A model generated the notes under the pieces. That model saw only the letters and a program-made list of their open reading frames with translations. It did not search any database and was not told the origin of the DNA. Positions 23,301 to 35,287 of a stretch of 64,000 nt of DNA are shown one piece after another. The position numbers and the translations under genes were made by a program. The DNA is from Haliclona indistincta (lineage: Eukaryota; Porifera; Demospongiae; Haplosclerida; Chalinidae), in assembly GCA_964017065.1 (NCBI GenBank), contig OZ024783.1:1490134-1554133 (forward strand), read 5' to 3'. The stretch's first letter is position 1, and every line of letters begins with the position of its first letter.

Positions 23301-26300
23301 AATTAGAATGGTGCTAAATCCTTCTAGAATATAATCATTTTTCTACCTCAAAAATATCAATACAAAATCAGCATTCTAGTTCTAGTCTTAATTCTAGTAC
23401 CATGTAAAAAATATTTTTAGTTTTAGTTCTAATTCTAGTATGCCAAAATATAACATTTTAATTCCAGTATTAATTCTAGTTTTAGAACAAGAACTAAAAT
23501 TTAAATGATGGTACTAAAATTACTTTTAGTTCTAGTACCTCAGTACTGGAACAACACTAGTTCCCATACTCTGCCCCATTGTTCCCATACTCTGCCCCAT
23601 TATTCCCATACTCTGCCCCATTATTCCCATACTCTGCCCCATTATTCCCATACTCTGCCCCATTATTCCCATACTCTGCCCCATTATTCCCATACTCTGC
23701 CCCATTCTTCCCATACTCCGCCCCATTATTCCCATACTCTGCCCCATTATTCCCATACTCTGCCCCATTATTCCCATACTCTGCCCCATTATTCCCATAC
23801 TCTGCCCCATTATTCCCATACTCTGCCCCATTATTCCCATACTCTGCCCCATTATTCCCATACTCTGCCCCATTATTCCCATACTCTGCCCCATTATTCC
23901 CATACTCTGCCCCATTATTCCCATACTCTGCCCCATTATTCCCATACTCTGCCCCATTATTCCCATACTCTGCCCCATTATTCCCATACTCTGCCCCATT
24001 ATTCCCATACTCTGCCCCATTATTCCCATACTCCGCCCCATTATTCCCATACTCTGCCCCATTATTCCCATACTCCGCCACATTATTCTTGATAGTCAAA
24101 TTCAAAAAGCATTACAATTTACAATAATACATGAGTTATGATCGCTTGTTATACTGTAACATCGCTGCTGGTAGCGTGGTACTGGCAGGTAGGTATAGGT
24201 CACGCATCACAATTTGGCGGGACGGTCACGTGCTAGTGGTTATTAATGGTCATTAACTCTTTAGTTTGCCTGGAATAATTCTTTGTTTAAAGGTTAGCCT
24301 ATTATTTCCGTTCGAATATTGTGCGGGCGCCTACTTGTCTGGTCAAGCCAGTCTCAGCAATGCATACTAACAGAGCGGTGGTGATCTTGAGCCTCTGGTG
24401 CACTGAGCGGCTGATTTACGAACGAAAAAAATGATTCTAAATTCTATAAAGACTGTGCTCTATGTCAGGTAGTGTGTATTTTTGTACAACTTGAATCATA
24501 GTAGGCAACTTGGTGAGCTTATCGTTGCAGCCTCATTGAAACTTTCTTTGTAAGAAGTTTCGAACCTAAGTTCTTCATCAGTTACTAAAATGAATAACTA
24601 GTAACCTAAACTGTACAGCTGCAAAGAGAATGTAGCCAACAATCTCTACTCAATTATTGAATCATAATCATAAAATATTTTAAATTTATGCACGTAACGT
24701 ATCACAATGTTTCCTCTCTCACTTGTACAGGATGGAGAAACCAAGGATAGTAGAGATGAGGCTAGCAAGGGGTGTGGTGTGGATGAGATAGTCTCTGTGC
24801 TAGCTCATGAGCTGGGTCACTGGAGCTATAGCCACACACTCAAGAACATATCGATGGCTGAGGTGAGTGATTGGGCTAGTGAGCTGTGGTAAGGAAGAGA
24901 GAGAATGAGTGAACAGCGTCTTTTGTACTGGCTGTGTCTCACTGACCACTAGAGGTTCAGGTGGGACTGCCCATGCACACCTGCAGTGGGAGGCACAGTC
25001 AGTACTCCTGTGAGCTACTAGCCCAGTGCTGTGTGTACAGAATTCTCAAGGAAATTCGTGATTTCTAGTGTGAAAATTAACGACAAAAAAATATTATTTA
25101 ATTTACGCACAACGTGTAGACACATGGCTGCAAGTTTTTGCAAAAAAGCGCTGAAGAAAAATTTACTGTGATTGGCAAAGTTTGAATCCCACGGAAATTC
25201 ACCAGTAGCTAGACTAGCTGTCCAAGTGCTCTTCATCCCTCTCCTTCATTCACAGGTGTTCTACTTCATCTCGTTCTTTCTGTTTGGTTACTTCATGAAC
25301 AGGCAGGACATGTTCGCCAGCTTTGGGTTCCCTGAGAGCAGACCAGTCATCATCGGTATCCTTGTAGTGTTTGAGCTGATCTTCACTCCTTATAACATGG
25401 TGAGAGGGAGAGAGAGAGGGAGGGAGAGAGAGAGAGAGAGAGAGAGAGGAGGGAGGGGGAGAGAGAGGGAGAGAGAGGAGAGAGGGAGAGAGAGGGAGAG
25501 AGAGTGTTGTGCTTTATGATAGTTTGTAGCCCAGGAAACCGCAAGATCAAAATCGCCGCNNNNNNNNNNNNNNNNNNNNNNNNNNNNNNNNNNNNNNNNN
25601 NNNNNNNNNNNNNNNNNNNNNNNNNNNNNNNNNNNNNNNNNNNNNNNNNNNNNNNNNNNNNNNNNNNNNNNNNNNNNNNNNNNNNNNNNNNNNNNNNNNN
25701 NNNNNNNNNNNNNNNNNNNNNNNNNNNNNNNNNNNNNNNNNNNNNNNNNNNNNNNNNNNGTGTCATTCCACTGTGGCATCAGCACCTTAGGTGCTTCATA
25801 ATAACTAGCTCCTCCCTCTTTACTAACTAGCTGCATAGTAGGTTCGTCATGAAGAGACACTGAAAATAATGTATTTCAAAGAGTTGACAAAAAATTAATT
25901 ATTCAATCATCTATCCTGCAGTCAATGTTCAACAGTGCTGTTCTGAGAGTGTGTTTAGTACGCTCTCCTCCCTGACCATTCAACCATACAGCCAGCATCT
26001 CTATCATGCACTCTTTAGCCTCTCTGTGATCCTTCTCTATTTCTCTTAGTGTGAAGTAGCTCAGTCTGAGCTGTATTCCCAGTTCACGCCATTGACACAC
26101 AGTGTCTTTGAGAACTGACATCAGTACAGCAAGATGAGTATTGATATCTGCAGAAATTGAGCTAAAAGGAATTCCATCATTCACTGACTCACCTAGTGTA
26201 CCATCATCAGGTATATTGGACAGGTCTACACTGGGTACTGGTGGATCAGAGTGAGTACTGGGAGGAGTCTGACTAACTGAGCCTGAACATACAATAACAA

Positions 26301-29300
26301 TACTGTCACTACTTGTTTACATGTGTGACTCACTGAGGGTACTGGAGCTACCAGCAGCTGTGGGTGGATCACTTGGTAGGTCCTGCTCCTTCAAGCCAGC
26401 CACCTCCTGTACACACCAGAGAAACATTACTACCATCACATGCTACAGTACAGCCACACTGCTCACCAGAGGATTCCTGCCAGAGAATAGACTCAGCTTG
26501 TCCAGATGCTGTCTCAGTTCCTTGTAGTACACTTGTGATTTCATCTTAAGCTGACTGAAGTGTTTTGTTATCTCATGGAGGAGGGTGGTAGGAACTGGCT
26601 GGTCAGTGTTGCTATGGTTGAACAGCTCACAGACAGAGGAGGGGCTGAGGAGGCGGTATGGCTCTAAGGGTAGTGACTGTGTTGGGAGGCGACCGATACA
26701 ACATTCACTCTGACTGGAAATAAACGGCTTTCGACAAAGAATAGACTCAGCTACATCCTGGATGTCAAAGAGGTCAGAGTCAGGTAGGTCATTGAAGGGA
26801 TACTGTTGGACCAGACTGGGAGAGATGAGACACTCGTACACTTCCACACTCGGGCAGTGCTCTTGGTGAAGACGGTGAACCAGACCAATGAGTGAGCTAC
26901 GAAGCTTGGCATGCTCCATTGGTCTGTCCTTGCTGCATGACATGGCCACCAACACTCTCCGGTTGTTGTCAAGGAGCTCAATGAGTGTTGTGATGTTGTC
27001 AGAGTCTGTCCAGGAGATGCCGTTCTTCCAGACAGTGCACCTTCGCTGGAGACCATGAAGAGATGAAGTAACCTTGCGTCGAACAGATCGTGAGAATCGA
27101 TAAGCGACAGAGAGGAGGAGGATATGAAGGAAGCGAGAACTAAAGTACTGCTCAGGATCCACACACACCAGACACCAGCCAAACTCTAGTGCTCCTTGCT
27201 GGACGAGGCTATCTGGTCGCTCTGACTGAACGAGACCGGGGAAGAAGAGGAGATCAGCTGTGGGTGTGGTCTGGAGGTTGGTGTTCTCTAGTACTGAGGG
27301 CTCAACTGGTCGACAGAAATTCAATGACTGAAGAAAACCGACAAGCATATCTGTGTTGTGGTGAGGGAATACACTGAGTAGGCTGGAGGTGGATACTATG
27401 CCAGTGTTGCTGGCAAGAATGTCACGATGTTCTTTGAATTGACGAGGGGCAAACAGTGTCCCATTGATTTCGTTTAACAAGGCTTCTGTCTTCACTACGA
27501 TCCAGCTGAATTGATGATGGCGTATAAAGAGGATGAGACCTTTATCACTGAGAGTGGTGAGGATCTCTGTGAGGACAGACTGGTCGCTAGGGAGAGAAGA
27601 ATCGTTTTCCTTAGCGATTGCAGAGACAAGATCATGTAGTGTACAGCCTACCACGTTCAGCTTGGTACGAAGGAATGCGTAGACAACATGAGAATAGTAG
27701 TGGATGACGGGCTGACTGGCAGTGATAGCTTTCTGGCTGTTGGTGAGTGTGGCAATCAAACGATGTGAAGCGACAGTGTTGGTTCTGCGACAGTCCATAG
27801 CAATGCACTCTACGTACAACTGCCGTCTTACTCTTCTGGTAGCTATGATGGTCTGCAGCAGCGAGCTCTTCTCCTCCACCGACGACATGACCTGGTCGGC
27901 ATGGCTACCAATGATCACCACGTGCGATCGTCCCTCTGCTGTGCTGCAGGCATTGTCGATAAAGCTTAGCCAGTAGTGGAGCGACTCACAGATCTTCTCC
28001 TTGCTCTCACTCAGGTCTACCAAACAGAGAAACATGGCTGCTGACCTTCGCATCACTTGCTCGAGCACGGCATCATGACTCGAGTAGTATTCTTGCTGTC
28101 CAGCAAAGTCATACACGACAAAGTTGCCCAGCTGCTCACTCTGGATGTGGTGTGGAACGATCCCTGCTGTGTAGCGTTGAACATCAGCGACACACTCTAC
28201 AGCTGTAGAACTAGCTAGGCGGACGATGAGTTCAGTTATGGTAGTCTTACCAGCTCCACTGTCTCCTGTGAGTATCAGTTTAGTGAACGTGTGCACTGGG
28301 AAGGCTGTCCTGCACTCTTCGAATGGTTCAAATAGTTTAATGACATCATACTTGCCACTAGCAAAGGACAATGCAGTGACGCCATACTTGCTCTTAGTCA
28401 GTGGATTGATTCGACCAGTTGATAACAGATATTGTACAATGTGGGCGTGGTCATATATACAAGCATTGTGAAGTGGTGTATAGCCTTCATTGCTCTCACA
28501 TGATGGGTTACAGTGTTCCTCTCTGATGAGATACTGAGCAATGTTGAGCTGACCATACTGACAAGCATCGTGAAGTGGTGTCTCGCCATACCTGTTCTCA
28601 CATGATGGGTTACAGTGTTCCTCTCTGATGAGATACTGAGCAATGTTGAGGTGACCATCGCGACAAGCATAGTGAAGTGGTTTCCAGCCAGTATTGTCCT
28701 CACATGATGGGTTACAGTGTTCCTCTCTGATGAGATACTGAGCAATGTTGAGGTAACCATGGCGACAAGCATAGTGAAGTGGTTTCCAGCCAGTATTGTC
28801 CTCACATGATGGGTTACAGTGTTCCTCTCTGATGAGATACTGAGCAATGTTGAGGTGACCATGGCGACAAGCATAGTGAAGTGGTTTCCAGCCAGTATTG
28901 TTCTCACATGATGGGTTACAGTGTTCCTCTCTGATGAGATACTGAGCAATGTTGAGGTGACCATTATCACAAGCACGGTGAAGTGGTGTAGTGCCATACT
29001 GGTTCTTGTCCATAGGGTCACAATGTAGTTCAACTATGAAATATTTCACCACCTCGAGGTGTCCATTGCTAGCGGCATAATGCAGTGGAATGTGTCCCTT
29101 CTCGTCCTTGCAGTTGGCGGCACAATTATACACTGATACTAGCGCAGTGACGACATTCCTCCAGCCCCAGTACGCAGCTAGGTGGAGCAGAGAGACCAAT
29201 GATAACTCAGTATAATACAGTCTGGACTCGAACGTTATCGTGATGGTAGCTGGTTGTGGTATGCTGGGTAGCAGCTGCTCCGCCATAAGCTTGTTCCCGT

Positions 29301-30335
29301 TCTTAAACGCGAATATGTATTGTTCTTCTCTTCGTCCTTCAGCCATTGCTCTGCGTCAATAATCTCAAGTGGTCTCCTCTTAGATAAACTATTAGCTAAG
29401 CTTGAGGCTTGTGTTGCTTTGAGAGAATACTTTGCTTTTGTGGCAGCCGCAAAATAAATTAAATCACGTGATGCTTACTTACCATGCCGCCAAAAGAAGC
29501 GCTTTCAGTGATGAATCTGATGGTCTAGCTCTTTACAGAAGAACAGTATAGTGATCACATCGTTAGGACCCTCATCAATCAGTGTAGAGAAGCGTGTCTC
29601 AAGATAGCATCTTATAGCGGAGTGGAGGAGATGGTGGATGAACCCAGTGAGTGATGTGTGTGTCCTAACTCACCTACTGCCCTCCTCCTGTGCTGGTTAG
29701 GTTATTATGGAGACACCAGCAGCTCAGAGAGAGAGCCTGTTACTACCACTGCAATACTACTGACTTGCTTCTCTCAGCTTGATTTCGATCTCCACTGCTG
29801 CTCGAGCACACCTGTTAGAAGGTGAGTGATGTGAGTGTGTCACTGCTAGTACTGTGAGTCAATATTGTGTACAGACAGTGATACTATCATCATGGAATAG
29901 AGATGACTGAAGCTAGGTGAGTCACATACTCATTCATTCACTCATAGCCTCTTGTGGTCATATGTAGGTTAGACGATGAATCGAGGTAACTACAGGATTT
30001 AGAACGCCGCGGAAACCAATTTGTAGACGTCCCTATGCCTGAAGTGCGTGGGCATCTATTAAGGCAGCATTGTCACATACAGTGACAGACCAGCAACACA
30101 GCTTAGCACTGAGGAGTGTTTACATGCAACATAAGCATCCTTCAACTGGAAATTATTAAAGAGGCAAACCTCGACCAGGTAAAAAAGTGAGTGTCCATGC
30201 CTCCTCTCAAGGAGGCATGATACTCTCATCCATCCATCCATCCATCCATCCATCCATCCATCCATCCATCCATCCATCCATCCATCCATCCATCCATCCA
30301 AGCATTCATCAAACCTCCCTCTCTCCCACCCTCCT

Positions 30336-30381
<46 letters not shown>

Positions 30382-30755
30382 CTTCTGAGTCTCTTCCTCC
30401 CTCCCTTCCTCCCTCCCACCCTCTCTCCCACTCTCTCCCTCCCTCCCTCTCTCTCTCCCTCCCTTCCTCACTCCCTCTCTCCCTCCCTCCCTCTCTCTCT
30501 CCCACCCACCCTCTCTCCCTCTCTCTCGTCCAGATATTCCATTTCCTCATGGTCCAGATGATCAGGAGGTTTGAGTTTCAAGCTGACCAGTTTGCTCAGG
30601 GTCAAGGTCTGACCTCCAGTCTGAGGAGTGCCCTCACCAAGCTAGTCCAGGAGAACCTCTCCTTTCCCATAGCAGACCCTCTCTACTCTGCATTCAACCA
30701 CACCCACCCCACTCTCCTAGATAGAATAAGAGCATTAAAAACCGAAGAAGAATAA
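17306..30755 (+). CDS. ZMPSTE24: CAAX prenyl protease 1, copy 2 (5' part not found)
   Basis: Five exons keep phase: 17306-17457, 17779-18085, 24731-24862, 25256-25399 and 30534-30755. They encode 318 aa and a stop. The peptide covers [15 protein letters not shown], the conserved [19 protein letters not shown], a Lys/Glu-rich loop of about 75 residues, the HELGH zinc motif, two membrane segments and FEFQAD (third zinc ligand). Ste24 proteases process farnesylated CAAX proteins such as prelamin A at the ER or nuclear membrane. The first 200 or so residues of the family are not found upstream in this window. The last intron is over 5 kb. It holds the N gap, the whole opposite-strand ankyrin-ROC-COR-Death gene and an unrelated exon block, so whether 30534 is the true partner exon depends on the gap. 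A closer last exon may lie in the gap, as in copy 1. Confidence 0.75.
18380..19345. repeat. Tandem duplication, two ~450-bp units
   Basis: The segment 18380-18830 (from cagatttcacgaaaccctcg to gcctgttcataccttta) recurs at about 18890-19345 with scattered substitutions and small indels. It lies inside a ZMPSTE24 intron. Just after it, 19400-19485, a 43-bp unit containing the near-palindrome AACCCTCGCGCATGCGCCGA occurs twice in tandem. Non-coding. Confidence 0.85.
19691..20096. repeat. 45-bp minisatellite
   Basis: Nine copies of a 45-bp unit (ATGGTCCAATGGACTGAATA, then gtgtagtggtgtatgcaatgg and gcta). Because 45 is a multiple of three, one minus-strand frame stays open as [15 protein letters not shown] repeats. 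I do not regard it as a gene. Confidence 0.95.
20490..20802. repeat. 21-bp minisatellite, left part
   Basis: About 15 units of TTCCCATACTCTGCCCCATT plus A (variants with cattg, catca), ending exactly at the hAT insertion. The array resumes on the other side at 23560, so both parts were one array before the transposon landed. Confidence 0.95.
20803..23559 (-). mobile_element. Intact hAT transposon inside a minisatellite
   Basis: Perfect 17-bp terminal inverted repeats, TAGTGTTGTTCCAGTAC at 20803-20819 and its complement at 23543-23559. A perfect 8-bp target duplication GTTCCCAT lies at 20795-20802 and 23560-23567, and the octamer is part of the minisatellite unit. Total 2757 bp. The subterminal regions are rich in 'agttctagtt'-like motifs. 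The transposase reads through without a stop after removal of one 57-nt intron, so the copy may be autonomous and young. Confidence 0.97.
21025..23196 (-). CDS. hAT transposase with BED zinc finger
   Basis: Exon 1 is 23196-21748 (483 codons, ending GAG before donor GTATGT). The intron is 21747-21691, ending TTTAG. Exon 2 is 21690-21025 and keeps phase 0. The product is about 704 aa. The N-terminus has a BED-type finger (W-S-Y-F near residue 15, paired Cys, then HLKQKH). The RNase H-like core shows ICTDIWS and LTDNGSNM. An acidic Ser/Asp/Glu insertion follows, and the C-terminal hAT dimerisation region contains [14 protein letters not shown]. It cuts and pastes the host element through its terminal repeats and acts in the nucleus. 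No stop or frameshift is visible. Domesticated ZBED genes look similar, but the terminal repeats and target duplication show this is a transposon. Confidence 0.95.
23560..24090. repeat. 21-bp minisatellite, right part
   Basis: About 25 further units of the 21-bp repeat seen at 20490-20802, more homogeneous than the left part (mostly ...CCATTATTCCCATACTCTG). It begins at the target duplication of the hAT element. All three frames on each strand stay open because the unit length is a multiple of three. Confidence 0.95.
24091..24554. other. Unassigned intronic stretch
   Basis: Intronic sequence between the minisatellite and the start of the duplicated block. No gene, inverted repeat or RNA was recognised. 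Similarity to the start of the window begins at about 24558 (tttcgaacctaagttcttc). Confidence 0.5.
25560..25759. other. Assembly gap of 200 N
   Basis: Exactly 200 undetermined bases. Left flank corresponds to about 1800 and right flank to about 2978 in copy 1. The missing part should therefore correspond to the last ZMPSTE24 exon, the CT repeat and the ZNHIT6 fragment of copy 1, if copy 2 is colinear. Confidence 1.
25903..29346 (-). CDS. Ankyrin-ROC-COR-Death domain protein, copy 2
   Basis: Same four-exon structure as copy 1, shifted by 22778 bp at the 3' end: 29346-26467, 26406-26334, 26282-26193 and 26147-25903. The product is about 1095 aa. ROC motifs [13 protein letters not shown] and GSHAD and the Death domain exon are identical to copy 1. 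The ankyrin array has about nine repeats instead of seven. The extra central units are near-identical 102-bp repeats carrying [16 protein letters not shown], and variation is confined to the hairpin positions ([29 protein letters not shown]). The first 55 residues also differ between copies (for example KSRVSPSELS versus [10 protein letters not shown]). It lies within the apparent last intron of ZMPSTE24, on the opposite strand. Confidence 0.9.
29527..29565. other. Empty site of the copy-1 transposon stack
   Basis: Reads ctagctctttacag, AAGAACAGT, atag, then tgatcacatcgttagga. The flanking sequence on both sides matches copy 1 at 6571 and 10793, but the roughly 4.2 kb of elements E1-E5 is absent and the E4 target octamer AGAACAGT occurs once. 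Confidence 0.85.
29567..29821 (+). pseudogene. Copy 2 of the unrecognised two-exon fragment
   Basis: Aligns with 10799-11064, with the same acceptor and donor positions (exons 29567-29646 and 29701-29821). Relative to copy 1 it has deletions in exon 1 (tacaaaatg missing, in frame) and -1, -2 and +4 changes in exon 2. The last shifts the frame before the donor. Probably non-functional, or evidence that the reading in copy 1 is not coding. Confidence 0.4.
30231..30533. repeat. (CATC)n and (CT)n microsatellites at ZMPSTE24 last acceptor
   Basis: About 17 CATC tetramers (30231-30300) followed by CT/CCCT/CCTT tracts that end in CTCTCGTCCAG at 30523-30533, the acceptor of the last ZMPSTE24 exon. 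The CATC array is absent from copy 1. Confidence 0.9.
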
Positions 30756-30855
30756 TTAACAGTAGCATGTAATTTTTGCATTGACCGGTATAAAATTTTT
30801 GTAAGCCACGCCTCCAGTTGTTTTAGCCACGTGGGTGCTGAGTGCGAGATCTGAG

Positions 30856-32789
30856 ATGGCGAATGATGGGAAGCAGCGCATCTGCGATACCTGTTCGTCT
30901 GAGGCAGCGAAGTACTGTTGCCCACGGTGCGGTAGACGATCGTGTAGGTGAGTGTAGACTTAGAGCCCTCAGATCTAGTTGTTGAAATCGCTCAGTCTTG
31001 CCTGTGTGCAGCGTCACAAGGAGGTGGACGAGTGTAGCGGCAAGAGAGACTGTACTGCGTTCGTAACAGTATCAGAGTTCACTGACACACAGCTACTGAG
31101 CGGTGAGTCAACATCACACGAGGAACCTCATCATGTTGAGCTTGACACTTCAGATTATCACTTCTTGGAGGATGTCAATAGAGTGGTAGGTTCTGTTCAT
31201 CGCGACAAAATAATGACCGCCACTAACCAGTCATCACATTGGAGGAAAAATAGACAGGTTGGAATGTATCCCTCTAGTTCACTCCATCTGTCTCTCTTTT
31301 TTCTTATCTCTCCGTCTGTTCCTCCCTCTCTCCGTCTGTTCCTTCCTCTCTCGTTCCAGATGAAATACCTAAGTGGAGCAGCGTCCAAACGAGGCATAAA
31401 GCTACTCCTGGTCCCACCTTCTCTCTCTCTTCATTGCAGCAACACATCGCGTGTACTATACAACAAAGCTACTAAGTAAAGCTGAAAAAGAACACTTTAT
31501 GTCATAACTATGTAATAACTAGGTTGTGCACTCTTTTTCAGGAAACAGACAATTCTATGGAGAGTACGTTTAGTGTTCCCACACTGTCAGATGGATTACA
31601 ATTGCCGAGAGTGAGTTAGATGTTAGCAGCCTTGTGTACAATACGACACAGTGGTTTGTGCTATGGTGCATCAATGAAAAATAAGAAAATTATTAGAAAG
31701 TTGTTCTATTTCCGTGTTACGTTGCTATACAATTTGAATTAGCAATGTAACACAGCACAAACTATCCTTGATACATTGGTGAAAGGACTGAGAATAAATT
31801 GTTGTTACAAAAAGAGTCATTTTCTTTCAGAGTGTGTGAGGATCAGTTGGTCAGTGAGCTGTTGGAGAGGTTCATTCATCCAACAAAGAGTGATCCAGTC
31901 ATTAGACACAAGTAAGAACAGATCAGATGAATCCTGATGAAGTTCAAGCACAACATTTTGCAACTGTTGCGTTCTTGCTAAAGTTTTATTCGAGGCTATC
32001 AATTGTAAAGTCTTGCACTGGTACATATTTTCTCTACCAGGTACCCATTTAAAGTTTTGTTTATTATTATATTTAATAACGGTTATGGTCTACAGATTAA
32101 ATTTACCAAGAACTCTGCAAATCGAAATTATGTTTACATTTTGTCTTGATTCTTGAGTAAATTGTGCTTTCTGTCATTTTGCCTATTAAGATATTTTCTC
32201 TGTCATCTCCAGGTTGCATCAGTATGTCCGGTCGGGTGGACTGGATTCTGTCAGTGTGTTCATGAAAGTCGAACACAACAAACTCCAGTCAAACCGGTTC
32301 TACCAGTTTGACAAGCACCGCTCACTGGGAGACAACCTGAGCGGCAAGACAGTAGTGGAGTACCCCACACTGCATGTTGTAATGGCTGACAGTACCAGCA
32401 GCTACTCCGTGGTCTCAGATCAGATAAACGAGAAAGAAAGCAACTCAACTGAACCTACGAACTATCAACGTCCTTCTCCACCATTGTCTGTGAGTACCAC
32501 AGGTGCTGCCGTTACTTGTTCCACTGAAACAGCTATTTCAACTGGTGCAGCAACCCTATCGAGTGACAACCATGACAGTCGGTTAGTGCAGTGCTCATTT
32601 GAAGCAGAGAAGAGCGTTGAAGAAGATGAATTGTCCGCCGAGTCTCACAAACTGACCGTGGTGTGTGCTGTGGAGCAGAGTGAAGATCGGGACAGTAGTG
32701 TGTGGAGCGAGGAAGAAGAAGGAGAGACGGACTCACTGAGAACAGTACCGAATGCCTTACAGATGATTGCTGCTGTTTATGATAGTTAG
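30856..32789 (+). CDS. ZNHIT6: Box C/D snoRNA assembly factor (BCD1/ZNHIT6)
   Basis: Six exons keep phase: 30856-30947, 30996-31257, 31360-31475, 31542-31610, 31831-31911 and 32213-32789. The product is 398 aa. The N-terminus is a HIT zinc finger, with CDTC, CCPRCGRRSC and C-x3-H-x4-C across the first junction (SLACVQRHKEVDECSGKRD). The conserved BCD1 core follows (YHFLEDVNRVV, RGIKLLLVPP, TILWRVRLVFP, HPTKSDPVIRHK, DNLSGKTVVEYPTLHVV). A Ser/Thr/Glu-rich, probably disordered tail ends it. BCD1 acts in the nucleus in box C/D snoRNP biogenesis. It starts 100 bp after the ZMPSTE24 stop, the same pair order as the truncated copy at 2452-2820. Intron 2 ends in a CT-rich tract. Confidence 0.93.
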
Positions 32790-32962
32790 CGATGCGCTAA
32801 ATAAACAGGCACATTGACGACTTGATCATGAATATCATTGTCACATTATGGTTAACGCCCACTTATTTATCACGGAAAGGAGCGAGCTCGATCGTTCGTT
32901 CGCCCTCTGCAGACCTCGCTTCCAACTGCTGCCCCAGGACCTGGCAGAAAGGAGAAGCCCTC

Positions 32963-34041
32963 ATGGGGCAGAACGCTGTCAAATTCAGCCACGTGTTGAA
33001 GGGAGTTCGCGAGAACGAGGAGGAGCTGACAGCGGTGAATCTAGACGGCGTGGAACTGACCGAGAAAGCTGTTAGGAAACTGGGAGACGCGCTCAGAACG
33101 AACAGGTGAGCGATGGCGAGGGTATCCCGCGAGAAAACCATGCAGGTGAATCTGGCGCCGATTTGTGTAGACAGCGGAAACGCCCATTAGCACAGCTAGC
33201 TCCTCAAGAGCTTCTCTTTGATAAACAGCATCGTTTGCTGCTCCTCTAGCTCTGGCGGGTAATTGTCCCGCGCAAAGGCGTGCCCTCGTATCGTTCATAC
33301 CCTGTGCTTACTCACGCAGGCAGGTGATTGTAGCTAAAAAATTCAACTCATATTTTGCTCACTCCCACTCGCCTGCTGTCAGTGTTGAATACTCTAGCAG
33401 TTGACTTGCCTAGCGTCCTATCATAACTTACTACACAGGCTACAACGAGCAGAGATGATTGTAAACATTTACTGCTGACACACTCAATCGATTTTGTGAT
33501 TATAATAATGTAGAGTGTCACCTCATGCTTAGTCACTGTTGTCTTTATTCACACGATGGAGGATGATCAGAGACTGAACACATTAGTGCATGAAGGTGAC
33601 ACTCTACACTTTTCACTTCAGCATTGCAAGAAGACCATACTTTGACTTGTTCACTCGCCCACTTACTCGATAATTCGACTCATTCACTTCCCACTCACTC
33701 ATGTTCTCTCTATCTTCTCAGACATGTCCAGCACCTCAGTTTACGGGCGTGTGCCCTCACTTCTGTTGGTCTGGAGCACTTGTCTGATTCACTATGCAGT
33801 ATAGTACACACGAACAACATCACCAAATTAAACCTATCCAATAACGACCAAGTGAGTAGAAGAATGTAGGGATAGAGGTTTGTATGAGTGGTATGTTGGG
33901 ATATATGGGAGGAGGGAGGGGGGGAGAAAGAGGAGGGAGAGAGAGGGAGGGAGAGAGGGCGGGAGGGGGAGAGAGAGAGAGAGAGGGAGAGAGAGGGAGG
34001 GAGGGAGAGAGGGAGGGGGAGAGAGAGAGAGAGAGGGAGGA

Positions 34042-34096
<55 letters not shown>

Positions 34097-34924
34097 GGAA
34101 GGGAGAGAGAGAGAGAGGAAAGAAGGAGAGAGAGAGGGGGAGGGATAGAGAGAGGGAGGAAGGGAGAGAGGGGGAGGAAGTGAGTAAGTGAAGGAATGAG
34201 TGGGTAAACTTGTTACCAAGTTAGTAGTTCTCTTGTTGCTGCATCTGTTGAACACATTCTCACATTATTTCTCTCTAGTTTGGCAGTACTGGTGCCAAGT
34301 ATCTCGGGAATGTTCTGGAGAACAACAAGGTTCTGGAGCACCTGGTATTGAACAACTGTAACCTTGGCGATGCAGGCTTGCACCCAATTGCAGACGGTAC
34401 GTGTGTGTATCATTGCTGGGTATTTTAACTGATTGGATTACTGGTCTGGGTATCAGGAATGCTTTGATGGAACGATACTGTAGCCTAGTGTGGTTAACCT
34501 AACATGTGCCCTAGCGCTAAACATTCACACGTGTGTAGAAACACACACAAGCAAAAAAAGCAAAAAGCAAAAGCAAGGGTCACGCGTACCTGGCGAAGCC
34601 AGGGCACCTGTGCACCAAGCAGGTACTGTGTGCCGTTGCTGCGCAATGATCGCAATCTCCTGGAGCCGGGCAAGGAACTCGCAGGAGCACCAACTGTGCC
34701 TCTCACTGCAGGCAGGTGTGGGCACCCGAAGTCCCACTGACGCCTTTAGTGACCAATGAGACACAGCCATGTTCCCCAGTACAAGACCAGGTACCCATTT
34801 TACAGATGGATGGGTGGGCTGGAGTACTTGTGATGTTTTTTTCCTCCTGCTCTGGGATTCGAACCAGTGTTCTCTGGGTTGTCTGGGTTGTAAGCCCAAG
34901 ACTCTACCAGTTGAACCACCAGGG

Positions 34925-34959
<35 letters not shown>

Positions 34960-35241
34960 ACTGGCTGTATGGGATGGTACTTTACGCTAATTGCACTGTG
35001 TGATATTTTAAACCAGTGTCCATCTGTGTGCTGACATGTAATTTGAGTACTTGTGTTTGTCTCCCTTCTCTAGGGTTATTACGTAATCGTTCTTTGATCA
35101 CTCTGGAAGTCGGTTCCAACGCTTTGTCTGATACAGGCGCCGGCTACATATGTGAGGTGTTCAAAGCTAATGTCAAGCTAGAGGGCTTGTCGCTCTGGCA
35201 GAACAACATCACTGGAGATGTAAGTGTGTGTGTGTGTGTGC

Positions 35242-35287
<46 letters not shown>

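Noticed and set aside
19552..24127. Long frames of [31 protein letters not shown] and PLFPYSA repeats
   Set aside because: The 45-bp and 21-bp minisatellites have unit lengths divisible by three, so several frames stay open on both strands; none looks like a protein.
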